Below are positions 1-7,060 of a DNA stretch of 45,005 bases, in pieces (within the stretch, counting starts at the first letter, position 1; each line of letters starts with the position of its first letter). A program made the position numbers and the translations under genes. Origin of the DNA: Myxococcales bacterium (lineage in GTDB: Bacteria > Myxococcota_A > Bradymonadia > Bradymonadales > Bradymonadaceae); assembly GCA_007120035.1 (NCBI GenBank), contig SKON01000081.1:1-45005 (forward strand). The letters are read 5' to 3'. Under the pieces are notes generated by a model. It had not been told where the DNA came from. It ran no database searches and saw only the letters and a list, made by a program, of their open reading frames with translations.

Positions 1-582
1 CTCGATCGGGGGGTGGAGGTCCTGGTGCTCACCGACCCCGTGGACGAGTGGGTCGCGGCCCACCTGGCGGAGTTCGACGGCGTGAAGGTCCGTTCCGTGG
101 ATCGGGGAGCCCTGGATCTGGAGAGCCTCGGGGAGGAGGGCGCCGAGGGCGATGCCGAGGGCGACGAGGCCGATGACGAAGAGAAGGCCGACGAGCCTGA
201 GGTCCCCGAGGAGTGGGCGGGGCTGCTCTCCCAGGTCCAACAGTCCCTGGAGGGCCGGGTGGCCGCCGTGCGTCTGTCCAAGCGCCTGAAGGAGTCCCCG
301 GCCTGCCTGGTCCGACAGGAGTGGGAGATGGGGGCCCGGATGCGGCGGATCTTGAGCCGGGCTGGCGAGGAGGTGCCCGCCGGCACGCCGACCCTGGAGT
401 TGAATCCCGATCATCCCCTGGTCGTCCGACTTCAAGGGGTCGATGATCCGGAGGCCCTCAAGGAGTGGTCGGAGCTCTTCTTCGAGCAGGCCCAGCTCAG
501 CGAAGGAGGCGCCTTGCAAGCGCCGGCGGTCTTCGTTCGCCGGCTGAACCGCCTGATGCAGGAGCTGACGAAGTCGTCGTGA
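1..582 (+). CDS. htpG: Hsp90 chaperone HtpG, C-terminal part (5' end outside window)
   Basis: This is the C-terminal 193 residues of the ATP-dependent cytosolic chaperone HtpG (bacterial Hsp90). The open frame runs in from base 1 (LDRG before the first GTG), so the gene starts upstream of the window and the GTG at 13 is not its true start. Family signatures are the LTDPVDEWV segment, the later RMRRIL helix and the ELNPDHPLV block of the C-terminal dimerisation domain. An acidic linker rich in Glu, Asp and Ala (about residues 40-65 of the fragment) is longer than in most HtpG proteins. No ATPase or middle domain is present here. A short hairpin follows the stop codon. Family assignment is firm; the acidic insertion is simply observed. 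Confidence 0.93.
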   Translation, partial: LDRGVEVLVLTDPVDEWVAAHLAEFDGVKVRSVDRGALDLESLGEEGAEGDAEGDEADDEEKADEPEVPEEWAGLLSQVQQSLEGRVAAVRLSKRLKESPACLVRQEWEMGARMRRILSRAGEEVPAGTPTLELNPDHPLVVRLQGVDDPEALKEWSELFFEQAQLSEGGALQAPAVFVRRLNRLMQELTKSS

Positions 583-601
583 GGTCGGGAATGTCCCGGC
601 C
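583..601 (+). terminator. Possible terminator hairpin after htpG
   Basis: An 8-bp stem (GGTCGGGA with TCCCGGCC, one G-T pair) and a 3-base loop start at the base after the htpG stop codon. A T-run (CTTTTT) lies about 10 bases further on, which is late for a classical intrinsic terminator, so the call is tentative. Confidence 0.35.
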
Positions 602-668
602 CCGGTTGTGCTTTTTAGCAATGGTCGAGCCTGGGGCTCGTCGCCATGTCCCAAGTCGAGAGAGCGTC

Positions 669-1103
669 GTGAAGAAGATGATTGTGGTGGTGGCCGGTCT
701 GTTCTTGTTGGCGTTCACCGTGGGGTGCGCCTCCACCGGCCAGGAGGAGTCCCGGACCGAGGTCTCCGGGGGGCTCTTCGTGTACGATGGAGACGACTAC
801 GATCGGGAGTACTCCGACGAGGAGGTGGAGCAGTTCGCCCGCGCCTACATCGAGGTGATGGCCGTCCAGCAGAGGTTCCACGGACCGATCACCCAGGCGG
901 CGACGCCCGAGGAGCGGCAGGCCCTGATCGAAGAGAGCGAGGTGGAGGCTCAGGCCGTGATGTATGACCACGGCCTGACGGTCCAGGAGTACAACGCCAT
1001 CGCCGTGCGGATGCCCGAAGATGACGAGCTCCGAGGGCGGGTCCAGCGAGCGATTCAGGCCAACGAAGAAGAGCGTCTCCGGGAGCTGCAGGAAGCCCAA
1101 TGA
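669..1103 (+). CDS. DUF4168-type lipoprotein
   Basis: A 144-residue exported protein. The N-terminus (VKKM, a hydrophobic stretch, then FTVGC) is a lipoprotein signal with the lipidated Cys near residue 19. The start is taken as GTG at 669, with a GAGAG ribosome-binding sequence just upstream; ATG at 678 is the alternative. The mature part matches the DUF4168 pattern: SDEEVEQFARAYIEV, then a PEERQALIEE segment, GLTVQEYNAIA, and a C-terminal helix DELRGRVQRAI. DUF4168 proteins are small envelope proteins of unknown function. The stop overlaps the start of the VKOR-DsbA fusion by 4 bp (ATGA), so the two are probably translationally coupled; a link to disulfide formation is inference from position only. 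Confidence 0.75.
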   Translation: MKKMIVVVAGLFLLAFTVGCASTGQEESRTEVSGGLFVYDGDDYDREYSDEEVEQFARAYIEVMAVQQRFHGPITQAATPEERQALIEESEVEAQAVMYDHGLTVQEYNAIAVRMPEDDELRGRVQRAIQANEEERLRELQEAQ

Positions 1104-2323
1104 CAAAGATGTCCGCTGCCCGAAAGAAGGAGAGCCTCGACGAGAGGCGGGCGGAGTCCACCCGCAATACGGCCCGGTGGGCGACCTTTCTGATCTCTGG
1201 TGGGGGGTTCGCCCTGGCCTGGTATCTCAACGAGATGCACCTGCAGGCCTCGCTTGGGCAGACCGTGGGCGGGGCCCTCTGCGACGCCCATCGAGTCATG
1301 GATTGCGAGTCGGCGGCGAGCTCACACTTTTCGGAGATCTTCGGGATCCCCATCGCCCTCCTGGGGCTCTGCTTCTACGCCGGTGCGATGGCTCTGGTGC
1401 TCTTCGACCGGCAGGCCGTCCGGGTCAGCGACGCCCCCTTTCGACCGGCAGCGCTGACGACCACCCTCTTCGCGCTGAGTCTGGGGTACTCTCTCTTCCT
1501 CGGAGGGGTGAGTCTCTTCGTGCTGCAGACCCTCTGCCCGTTCTGCGTGATGCTCTACGTGGTCAACGGGATCGGGCTGGCGGCGGCTGCGATGTGGGCC
1601 GGGGGCTCGCCATGGCGAGTGATTCAGGGACAGTTGAAGTCTCCTGTGGGGGTGGCCAACGGGTGGACGGCCCTCTTCGTGGGCACCTTCGGGTTCTTCT
1701 TGCTCGTGGGGATGCAGGTCAGCGACGTGGCCGAGCGGGATCGCCGGATCCGGACGGCGGAGCGGCCGTCGCTTGTGGAGCAGCAGGCCCTCGACCCGGC
1801 GGTGGTTCATCGGCCCGGTGCGCCGGCGATGGGCCCCGACGACGCCCCCGTTCAGATCGTGAAGTTCTCCAACTTCCCCTGTCCTCATTGCGCGGTCCTG
1901 GCCGATGTTCTCCATCGGGTCAAAGAGGAGTACCCCGAGGAGGTGCGCGTGGAGTACCGGTACTTCCCGCTACCCCATCAGGAGCACGGGATGACGGCGG
2001 CGACGGCAGCCTTCTGTGCCGGGGAGCAGGGAGAGTTCTGGAGGATGCACGATCTTCTCTTCGCCGGGGCCCCTGCTCATGACCGGGACTCCGTGGCGCG
2101 ATACGCGGAGCAGCTCGACCTCGACGAGGAGGTCTTCTCGCGATGCCTGGACTCCTCAGAGGCGAAGCAGTGGGTCGATAGTGATGTGGCCGCCGGCCGC
2201 CGGTTGGGGGTGGAGGCGACGCCGTCGTTCTTCATCAACGGCTATCCCCTGGCCGGGGCCCTGCCGGTGGAGATGATGCGGGAGTTGATCAACGAGGTGC
2301 TCAAGGGTCAGTCCGAGCCGTGA
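1100..2323 (+). CDS. VKOR-DsbA fusion, oxidative protein-folding membrane protein
   Basis: A 407-residue fusion. Residues about 28-205 form a multi-helix membrane domain of the vitamin K epoxide reductase (VKOR) family, with the loop cysteine pair C61/C69 (followed by SAASSHFSEIFGIPIALLG) and the quinone-side CPFC at 146-149. Residues about 235-405 form a DsbA-like thioredoxin domain with CPHC at 261-264 and the cis-proline segment EATPSFFING near 375. VKOR domains pass electrons from the thiol oxidoreductase to quinone, so this single protein can do the jobs of DsbB and DsbA in the periplasm. Its start overlaps the DUF4168 gene by 4 bp, and its last 16 bases overlap the convergent yacG gene. 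A second VKOR fusion with reversed domain order lies at 36.7-37.7 kb. Confidence 0.88.
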   Translation: MTKMSAARKKESLDERRAESTRNTARWATFLISGGGFALAWYLNEMHLQASLGQTVGGALCDAHRVMDCESAASSHFSEIFGIPIALLGLCFYAGAMALVLFDRQAVRVSDAPFRPAALTTTLFALSLGYSLFLGGVSLFVLQTLCPFCVMLYVVNGIGLAAAAMWAGGSPWRVIQGQLKSPVGVANGWTALFVGTFGFFLLVGMQVSDVAERDRRIRTAERPSLVEQQALDPAVVHRPGAPAMGPDDAPVQIVKFSNFPCPHCAVLADVLHRVKEEYPEEVRVEYRYFPLPHQEHGMTAATAAFCAGEQGEFWRMHDLLFAGAPAHDRDSVARYAEQLDLDEEVFSRCLDSSEAKQWVDSDVAAGRRLGVEATPSFFINGYPLAGALPVEMMRELINEVLKGQSEP

Positions 2324-2517
2324 TCCCGGACCAGCTCCTGGGCGATCTCATCGGGGCTGGCGGGCCGGCCGGGCATGGCGTAGGACCCGCCCAGCCAGTG
2401 GCCCAGATCCTCCTGCTTGCATCGGGACGAGCAGAACGGGAAGTGGCGGTTCTCGGCCCGGTCGCCGACGGACTTCTCGCAGATGGGACAATGTCTCTCG
2501 GGGAGTTCGGTGGGCAT
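2308..2517 (-). CDS. yacG: YacG-family DNA gyrase inhibitor / zinc-binding protein
   Basis: A 69-residue protein with the YacG pattern: HCPIC, a spacer with NRHFPFCSSRCKQEDLGHW, then the GGSYAMPG segment. The four Cys (CPIC and CSSRC) bind one zinc in the family. In E. coli YacG binds GyrB and inhibits gyrase. The start is ATG at 2517, because the zinc site begins just after it and a GAGG sequence sits about 6 bases upstream; a longer frame adds 16 residues with no family support. The 3' end overlaps the convergent VKOR-DsbA gene by 16 bp. The gene stands alone rather than next to coaE, where yacG is often found in other bacteria. Confidence 0.88.
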   Translation of the reverse strand: MPTELPERHCPICEKSVGDRAENRHFPFCSSRCKQEDLGHWLGGSYAMPGRPASPDEIAQELVRDHGSD

Positions 2518-2630
2518 AAAAACCTCGGGTTGGTGTTTGACCTCTCTCGGAGGGGTGTTTATCACCAGTGCTCGTCGTCGGCGAGGGCTGACTGGTCGGT
2601 TTTGGATGAGCTGTTTTGAACGAGGTGGTT

Positions 2631-3044
2631 GTGAACCGGGACGATCCTTTCTCTTTGCCGCTGACCGTTCGTGGATACGAGTTGGACGCGTTCCATCACG
2701 TCAACAACGCGGTCTACCTGCAGTATTTCGAGCATGCTCGATGGATGGCCCTGCGAGAGCTGGGGCCACAGTGGCTGCAGGGCCAGGGGCTGACCCTGGT
2801 GGTGCGAAAGGTGACGATCGAGTACAACCGCCCCGCGCAGGTCTTCGATGAGCTGCAGGTTCGCCTGTGGATCGAGAGGATCGGCAAGACAAGCCTGACC
2901 TTTGGCCAGGACCTGCTTCGGCAGGCCGATGGCCAGGAGATCGCTCGCGCCGAAGTGGTGACCGTATGTCTCGGCACTGACGGAAGACCCCACGCCATTC
3001 CAGAGGAGTGGCGATCCCTCGTCGGATGGTCCGACGAGGAGTGA
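2631..3044 (+). CDS. Hotdog-fold acyl-CoA thioesterase (YbgC/FadM-like)
   Basis: A 137-residue single-domain hotdog protein of the 4HBT family. The motif ELDAFHHVNNAVYLQYFEHAR contains the Asp expected to be catalytic and the HVNNAVY helix start typical of YbgC/FadM thioesterases, which hydrolyse acyl-CoA in the cytosol. GTG at 2631 is preferred as start because GAGG lies 5 bases upstream; TTG at 2616 would add five residues. It sits 25 bases before the YceI lipoprotein gene on the same strand, so co-transcription is possible. The acyl substrate cannot be read from sequence; tol-pal neighbours, which would favour YbgC proper, are absent. Confidence 0.85.
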   Translation: MNRDDPFSLPLTVRGYELDAFHHVNNAVYLQYFEHARWMALRELGPQWLQGQGLTLVVRKVTIEYNRPAQVFDELQVRLWIERIGKTSLTFGQDLLRQADGQEIARAEVVTVCLGTDGRPHAIPEEWRSLVGWSDEE

Positions 3045-3069
3045 ACAACTCGAAGTAGAGAGAAGACTT

Positions 3070-3789
3070 ATGAAGAAGACTTTGGCATTGCTGCTCACCG
3101 CGCTCCTCGTGTTCGTCGTGGGATGTGAGAGCGAACTCGACGGACAGACCGCCGCTCAGGTCTCCCCGCCCACCCCGGATGAGCCCGAGGCCGCCGAGGA
3201 GGAGGAGGAGGACGAGACCGTCGAGGTGCGGGAGATCGCTTTCGACTCGGAGACCTCCAAGATCGAGTGGCTCGGCGCCAAGGTGACCGGCGACCACGAC
3301 GGCGGCTTCCACGAGTGGGAAGGGACGGCCCACGTGGACCACGAGAACAACCTCAAGAAGGTGGAGTTCACCGTGGACACCACCAGCATCTGGTCCGATA
3401 ACGACCGCCTGACGGCTCACCTGAAGAACGAAGACTTCTTCGAGGTCGAGACCTATCCGGAAGCGACCTTCGTATCCCGGTCGATCTCCGAAGGAGTGGA
3501 CATGGAGGGCGCCGAGGGCACCCACACCGTCACCGGTGATATGACCATCAAAGAGACCACCCAGCGGATCACCTTCCCGGTGACCGTTGCCGTGGACGAC
3601 GACGCGATGAAGATCACCTCCAACTTCACGTTGATGCGGTTTGACTTCGGCGTGGACTTCAAAGGCGCCGCCGACGACCTGATTCGGGATGAGGTGCTGC
3701 TGAAGTTGGACTTCGCGCTTCCCCTCGAGGCCGCCGCTGTGGCGGACACGGCCGAGGAAGAGGTCGCTGAGGAGTCCGAAGAGGGCTGA
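3070..3789 (+). CDS. YceI-family lipoprotein
   Basis: A 239-residue lipoprotein: MKK start, hydrophobic stretch and FVVGC lipobox (Cys near residue 19). An acidic linker (about residues 35-52, Glu/Asp runs) tethers a YceI domain (about 55-220). YceI features visible are SKIEWLGAKVTG, the VEFTVDTTSIW strand, LKNEDFFEVETYPEATF and GDMTIKETTQRITFPV. YceI proteins are eight-stranded lipocalin-like barrels that bind polyisoprenoid or other lipophilic ligands in the periplasm. The C-terminus (AEEEVAEESEEG) is again acidic. The transcript is closed by a strong hairpin 27 bases after the stop. The ligand is unknown. Confidence 0.88.
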   Translation: MKKTLALLLTALLVFVVGCESELDGQTAAQVSPPTPDEPEAAEEEEEDETVEVREIAFDSETSKIEWLGAKVTGDHDGGFHEWEGTAHVDHENNLKKVEFTVDTTSIWSDNDRLTAHLKNEDFFEVETYPEATFVSRSISEGVDMEGAEGTHTVTGDMTIKETTQRITFPVTVAVDDDAMKITSNFTLMRFDFGVDFKGAADDLIRDEVLLKLDFALPLEAAAVADTAEEEVAEESEEG

Positions 3790-3815
3790 GCTCGCCGGAA
3801 GATCAGAAGAGAAAA

Positions 3816-3853
3816 ACACAAAAGCCCCCGGCGATTGCCGGGGGTTTTTGTGT
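3816..3853. terminator. Bidirectional intrinsic terminator
   Basis: An inverted repeat of 17 bp per arm (GC core CCCCCGGC / GCCGGGGG with a GATT loop), flanked by an A-run on the left and a T-run on the right, so it can end transcription on both strands. It lies between the stop of the YceI gene (+) and the stop of the Cys-repeat lipoprotein gene (-). Confidence 0.9.
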
Positions 3854-3863
3854 ACCCAGTATC

Positions 3864-4220
3864 TCAGAAGCCCGTGCAGTCGCCACCGGTGCAGGACGAG
3901 GAGCAGGTGCCGCTTTCACAGTCCAGAGAGCAGCCGCCACCGGAGCAGGTTGTCGAGCAGGTGGCGGAGTCGACGCACTCCAAAGAGCAGCTGGACCCGG
4001 AGCAGGAGGTGGAGCAGGTCGCGTTGTCCTCGCAGAGGGTCGAGCAGCCGCCACCGGAGCAGCTCACGCTGCAGTTGGCCGTGCCGGCGCACACGAAGTC
4101 GCAGCCGCCGCCGACGCAGGAGAACGAGCAGTGGCCCGAAGTGCAGACCCCTTCCTCGCCACCACAGGCTGAGAGGAAGAGGAAGGAGAGGAGAATCAAA
4201 AGCATCAAGAACTGGCGCAT
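3864..4220 (-). CDS. Lipoprotein made of 19-residue cysteine repeats
   Basis: A 118-residue protein: signal peptide ending in the lipobox LSAC, a short GGEEG spacer, then about 95 residues containing 20 cysteines. The cysteines follow a regular 19-residue period: C-x3-C, four residues, C-x3-C, five residues. Four such units and a final part-unit are visible, for example CSVSCSGGGCSTLC and CSTSCSGSSCSLEC; the last spacer is one residue short. The DNA repeats too: one 21-bp stretch recurs exactly 114 bp (two units) apart, at 3928 and 4042. The start is ATG at 4220, with AAGGAG six bases upstream. Such spacing suits a small disulfide-braced solenoid, or a metal-binding surface, anchored to a membrane; function is unknown. 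It shares a bidirectional terminator with the YceI gene. Confidence 0.75.
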   Translation of the reverse strand: MRQFLMLLILLSFLFLSACGGEEGVCTSGHCSFSCVGGGCDFVCAGTANCSVSCSGGGCSTLCEDNATCSTSCSGSSCSLECVDSATCSTTCSGGGCSLDCESGTCSSSCTGGDCTGF

Positions 4221-4280
4221 CGACGACTCCTTGAGTGGATAGGGGGAGCCGCAGGCTATCTGCCCGGCGGTGTCGAGGCA

Positions 4281-4335
4281 AGGTCCACCCCGTCGCCAAC
4301 CCGGACGCCACGAACGATGCCGTCGCAAACCACCC
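4281..4335 (-). repeat. Decayed copy of the 30-bp intergenic repeat
   Basis: The segment CGTCGCCAACCCGGACGCC around 4291-4309, continuing CACGA(A/T)CGAT, matches 17458-17483 almost base for base. It is the reverse complement of the G-rich unit forming tandem arrays at 17.3, 41.2 and 44.8 kb. About two degenerate units are present. They lie 3' of the polyferredoxin gene (- strand) and on the same strand as that gene, as at the other sites. The end motif is not recognisable here. Confidence 0.55.
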
Positions 4336-4366
4336 GATCAATCAACGTGGATCACACTCGCCACGA

Positions 4367-5479
4367 TCACTGATAGGAGCGGGAGAGGAGCGACGACATG
4401 GTCAGGGTCTCCTGAGGATCGCGGGGCATCCGGTTCTCCAGCCGGAGGACCCCTCGGGGGCAGACCTCGGCGCAGAGCCCGCAGCCCACGCAGCTGGCCC
4501 GGACGAAGTCCTGGTTCTTCTGGGCATAGGCCCGCACGTCGATGCCCATCTCGCAGTACTTGGTGCAGAGGCCGCAGGAGATGCACATGTCGTCTTTGAC
4601 GGTGATGCGGAACCGGCCAAACTTCTGGATCAGGCCCAGCAGGGCCGCCATGGGGCAGAAGAACCGGCACCACACCCGGGTGCCGCCGATGGGATAGACC
4701 ACCACGCCGATGATGCCGGAGAGCATGGTCACCACGATCAGGCCGTAGAAGGACTGAAGCGAGACGGCGGTCTCCTCAAACCGGGGGTAGTGCTGGCCCA
4801 CAGCCCATGAGGCGACCACCAGGGCCGTGACCAAGAGCGCCAGTAGGAGGGTGAGGTGGACGGACCACTTCTCGAAGAGCCAGGAGGCGCTGGACTTCGT
4901 GGAGAGGTGCCGGAAGGGTTCGCCCGCCGTGTTGGCCAACCCCCCGCACCCGCAGACCCAGGAGCAGTACCACCGCTTGCCGTAGAAGACGCCCAGCAGG
5001 GGTACGATAAGCAGGGAGCCGATCAAGCTGTAGAGCAAGAACGGAAGGGGCATCTCGAGGATCGTCGAGGGGTAGAAGTACTCGATCTGCAGGGGCCAGA
5101 GGTAGCTGAAGTAGAACTCGGGTTGCTCGAAGATCAGGAGGATCCAGGGGACCGCGAAGGCCAGGGTGACCTGCACGAAGATCACCACCGAGGTCCGGAC
5201 GACCTGATACCGATTGTGGCCGTACCGGCGGAACATCAGGACCCCGCCGGCCACCACGGCGATGGTGTAGAGCAAGCCGTAGAAGGTCCATTTATGGGGC
5301 ATCCCCAATCCCTGGGCGATGGGGGTGAAGGGATCGGGGATCGGGGCGCCGAAGAGGGTGCGGCCCCCGTAGTAGAAGAAGAAGTACATCAGCGCCAGGA
5401 GGACGAAGAGGATCCAGGCGGTGATGCCCCGATGGGTGATGTCATGTTTGAACCAGCCGACGGCGCCTTTCTGTCTCAC
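4367..5479 (-). CDS. Polyferredoxin membrane protein (NapH/NosR/CcoG-like)
   Basis: A 370-residue membrane protein with about six hydrophobic segments (from ITAWILFVLLALMYFFFYYGG near residue 20 to IVVTMLSGIIGVVVYPIGG) and a cytoplasmic-type C-terminal ferredoxin domain with two 4Fe-4S motifs, CISCGLCTKYCEMGI and CVGCGLCAEVCPRG. Two further cysteine motifs lie at the ends of membrane helices, WYCSWVCGCGG and WCRFFCPMAALLG, as in NapH/NosR-type proteins, which move electrons between a quinol pool or soluble donor and a redox partner. Its start overlaps the stop of the FAD/NAD oxidoreductase by 4 bp, so the two probably form one electron-transfer unit. No nitrate, nitrous oxide or cytochrome oxidase genes lie nearby, so the terminal partner is unknown. 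Confidence 0.82.
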   Translation of the reverse strand: MRQKGAVGWFKHDITHRGITAWILFVLLALMYFFFYYGGRTLFGAPIPDPFTPIAQGLGMPHKWTFYGLLYTIAVVAGGVLMFRRYGHNRYQVVRTSVVIFVQVTLAFAVPWILLIFEQPEFYFSYLWPLQIEYFYPSTILEMPLPFLLYSLIGSLLIVPLLGVFYGKRWYCSWVCGCGGLANTAGEPFRHLSTKSSASWLFEKWSVHLTLLLALLVTALVVASWAVGQHYPRFEETAVSLQSFYGLIVVTMLSGIIGVVVYPIGGTRVWCRFFCPMAALLGLIQKFGRFRITVKDDMCISCGLCTKYCEMGIDVRAYAQKNQDFVRASCVGCGLCAEVCPRGVLRLENRMPRDPQETLTMSSLLSRSYQ

Positions 5480-6771
5480 AGCAGGATCTCCTTCTCGTTC
5501 ATCTTCTCCAGGTTGGCCCGGCCGAACTCCACGTCGAATTGCGCTTCATGGAGGTGACGTCGGACGAAGTTCAGGCCCCGGCGTTCCTCGATCCACCGCT
5601 GCAGGAGTCGGTGGTCCCACCGAGAACCGAGCATGTTGAAGCCCAGCACGCGGCGTTCGCCGTCGGTGGCGTGGAGGATGCGCTGGGTGATCAGCTTGTC
5701 AGGATGAGACCGAAAGAGGGCGCCCGTTCCCGGCGGAAGGTCCTGGACGGCGCCGACCGTGGTGTACTCTACGTCGAAAAACTTCGAGGAGTTGTAGAAC
5801 ACCGGCGGCTCGTAGCGCACGTCGTCGCCGAGTATGCTCCGGGCCGCCAGGCGTCCGTGGTCCCGGGCGGTGTACCAGATGGGCTCGTGCTTCGGGGGGC
5901 CGTCGACTCCCAGATCGACGACGACGCAGTCGCCGGCGCCGTAGACCCCGTCCAGGGAGGTCGCAAAGCTCCGATCCACCAGGAGACCGCCCTTGAGCGT
6001 CGGAGGGGTGGTGACGTCTCGTAGCCAGTCTACGGTGGGCACCACGCCGATGCAGATCCCGAGGATGTCTGTGGGGAGGGTCCTCTCCCCGGTGGTCTGG
6101 ATCGCGACGATCTTGCCCGCTTCGTCGACGTCGATTCTGTGGAGCTCTTCGCCGTGGATCAGCTCCACGCCGTGGTCTCCGATGTGTTCGGAGATCATCT
6201 CTCCTTCCTCTGCGGCCAGGGCAGCGGGCCAGAAATAGGGCTCCCGGACCAAAAAGGTGACCTCCAGGCCGTGGTGGAGGAAGCACTCCACCAGCTCGAC
6301 TCCGATCAACCCGCCGCCGACCACGACGGCCCGGTCGCTGGTTCTGGCGAGGCGCTCGCAGGCGTCCAGGTCGTCGAGGGAGACGAAGTGGACCAGACCG
6401 TCTTCCACGGCGTCGAGGCCTTCGAAGGGGACCATCCGGGGGGAGGCGCCCGTGGCGACCAGGCAACGGTCAAAGGAGAGCTCCTCGCCGGACTCCAGGG
6501 TGATGCATCGACGGCTGGCGTCGAGATCGACGACCCGGGCCTGCACACGCTCGATCTTCTGGATGTCCCAGACTTTTCGCTCGTAGGGCTCGAGGTCCCG
6601 GCGGTCAAGGCGGTCCATAAAGGCGTACATCAGCGCCGTGCGGGAAAAGAAGTAGGGCGACTCGTCGCTGATCAGCAGGATCCGACCTTCCTCCGGGCTC
6701 AGGCGGCGGCGAAGCTCCAGGGCGGCCTCGGCTCCGGCCACCCCGTTTCCTATGATCACGTACTGCTTCAT
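5476..6771 (-). CDS. FAD/NAD(P)-dependent oxidoreductase, partner of polyferredoxin
   Basis: A 431-residue flavoprotein of the pyridine nucleotide-disulfide oxidoreductase class (nitrite reductase NirB N-domain / rubredoxin reductase type). Visible features are the FAD Rossmann motif IIGNGVAGAEAA (GxGxxG at 8-13), a second dinucleotide motif AVVVGGGLIGVELVE near residue 150 for NAD(P)H, and GVYGAGDCV for flavin binding in the C-terminal half. There is no CxxxxC redox disulfide, so it is not a glutathione or thioredoxin reductase. A ribosome-binding GGAG sits six bases before ATG at 6771. It overlaps the polyferredoxin gene by 4 bp. The likely role is NAD(P)H oxidation with delivery of electrons to that membrane iron-sulfur protein; this is inference from the gene pair. 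Confidence 0.85.
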   Translation of the reverse strand: MKQYVIIGNGVAGAEAALELRRRLSPEEGRILLISDESPYFFSRTALMYAFMDRLDRRDLEPYERKVWDIQKIERVQARVVDLDASRRCITLESGEELSFDRCLVATGASPRMVPFEGLDAVEDGLVHFVSLDDLDACERLARTSDRAVVVGGGLIGVELVECFLHHGLEVTFLVREPYFWPAALAAEEGEMISEHIGDHGVELIHGEELHRIDVDEAGKIVAIQTTGERTLPTDILGICIGVVPTVDWLRDVTTPPTLKGGLLVDRSFATSLDGVYGAGDCVVVDLGVDGPPKHEPIWYTARDHGRLAARSILGDDVRYEPPVFYNSSKFFDVEYTTVGAVQDLPPGTGALFRSHPDKLITQRILHATDGERRVLGFNMLGSRWDHRLLQRWIEERRGLNFVRRHLHEAQFDVEFGRANLEKMNEKEILL

Positions 6772-6852
6772 GTGGTCTCCGAGTGGGTCAATGGGGACCC
6801 AGGTGATCCTAGTGATGCCGCCGACAGGCTAACAGATTCAAGGAATCCGAAG

Positions 6853-6901
6853 AATCCCCGTCTTCGTGGGATTGACAATTGCGAAGAACCACTCCTAAGA
6901 T
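6853..6901 (+). promoter_or_regulatory. Sigma-70-like promoter and inverted repeat for the poly-Glu lipoprotein gene
   Basis: A perfect -35 TTGACA at 6872-6877 is followed after 18 bases by TAAGAT at 6896-6901. The inverted repeat AATCCC (6853-6858) / GGGATT (6868-6873) overlaps the first bases of the -35, a possible operator. The leader to the ATG at 7061 would be about 150 nt. Confidence 0.5.
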
Positions 6902-7060
6902 GCGTCGCAATCGTCATTTCTTTTCATGAGGGAACGTCAGGAAAAGAGGTGGCAGTGTTGTTCAGGCGCCACCGAGGGCGCCCCCCAAATTTTACTACGG
7001 TTACCCGTTGAGGGTCGTTCCAACCCGTCGGTTTGTTCCTTCAGAAGTGAGGAGAATCTC

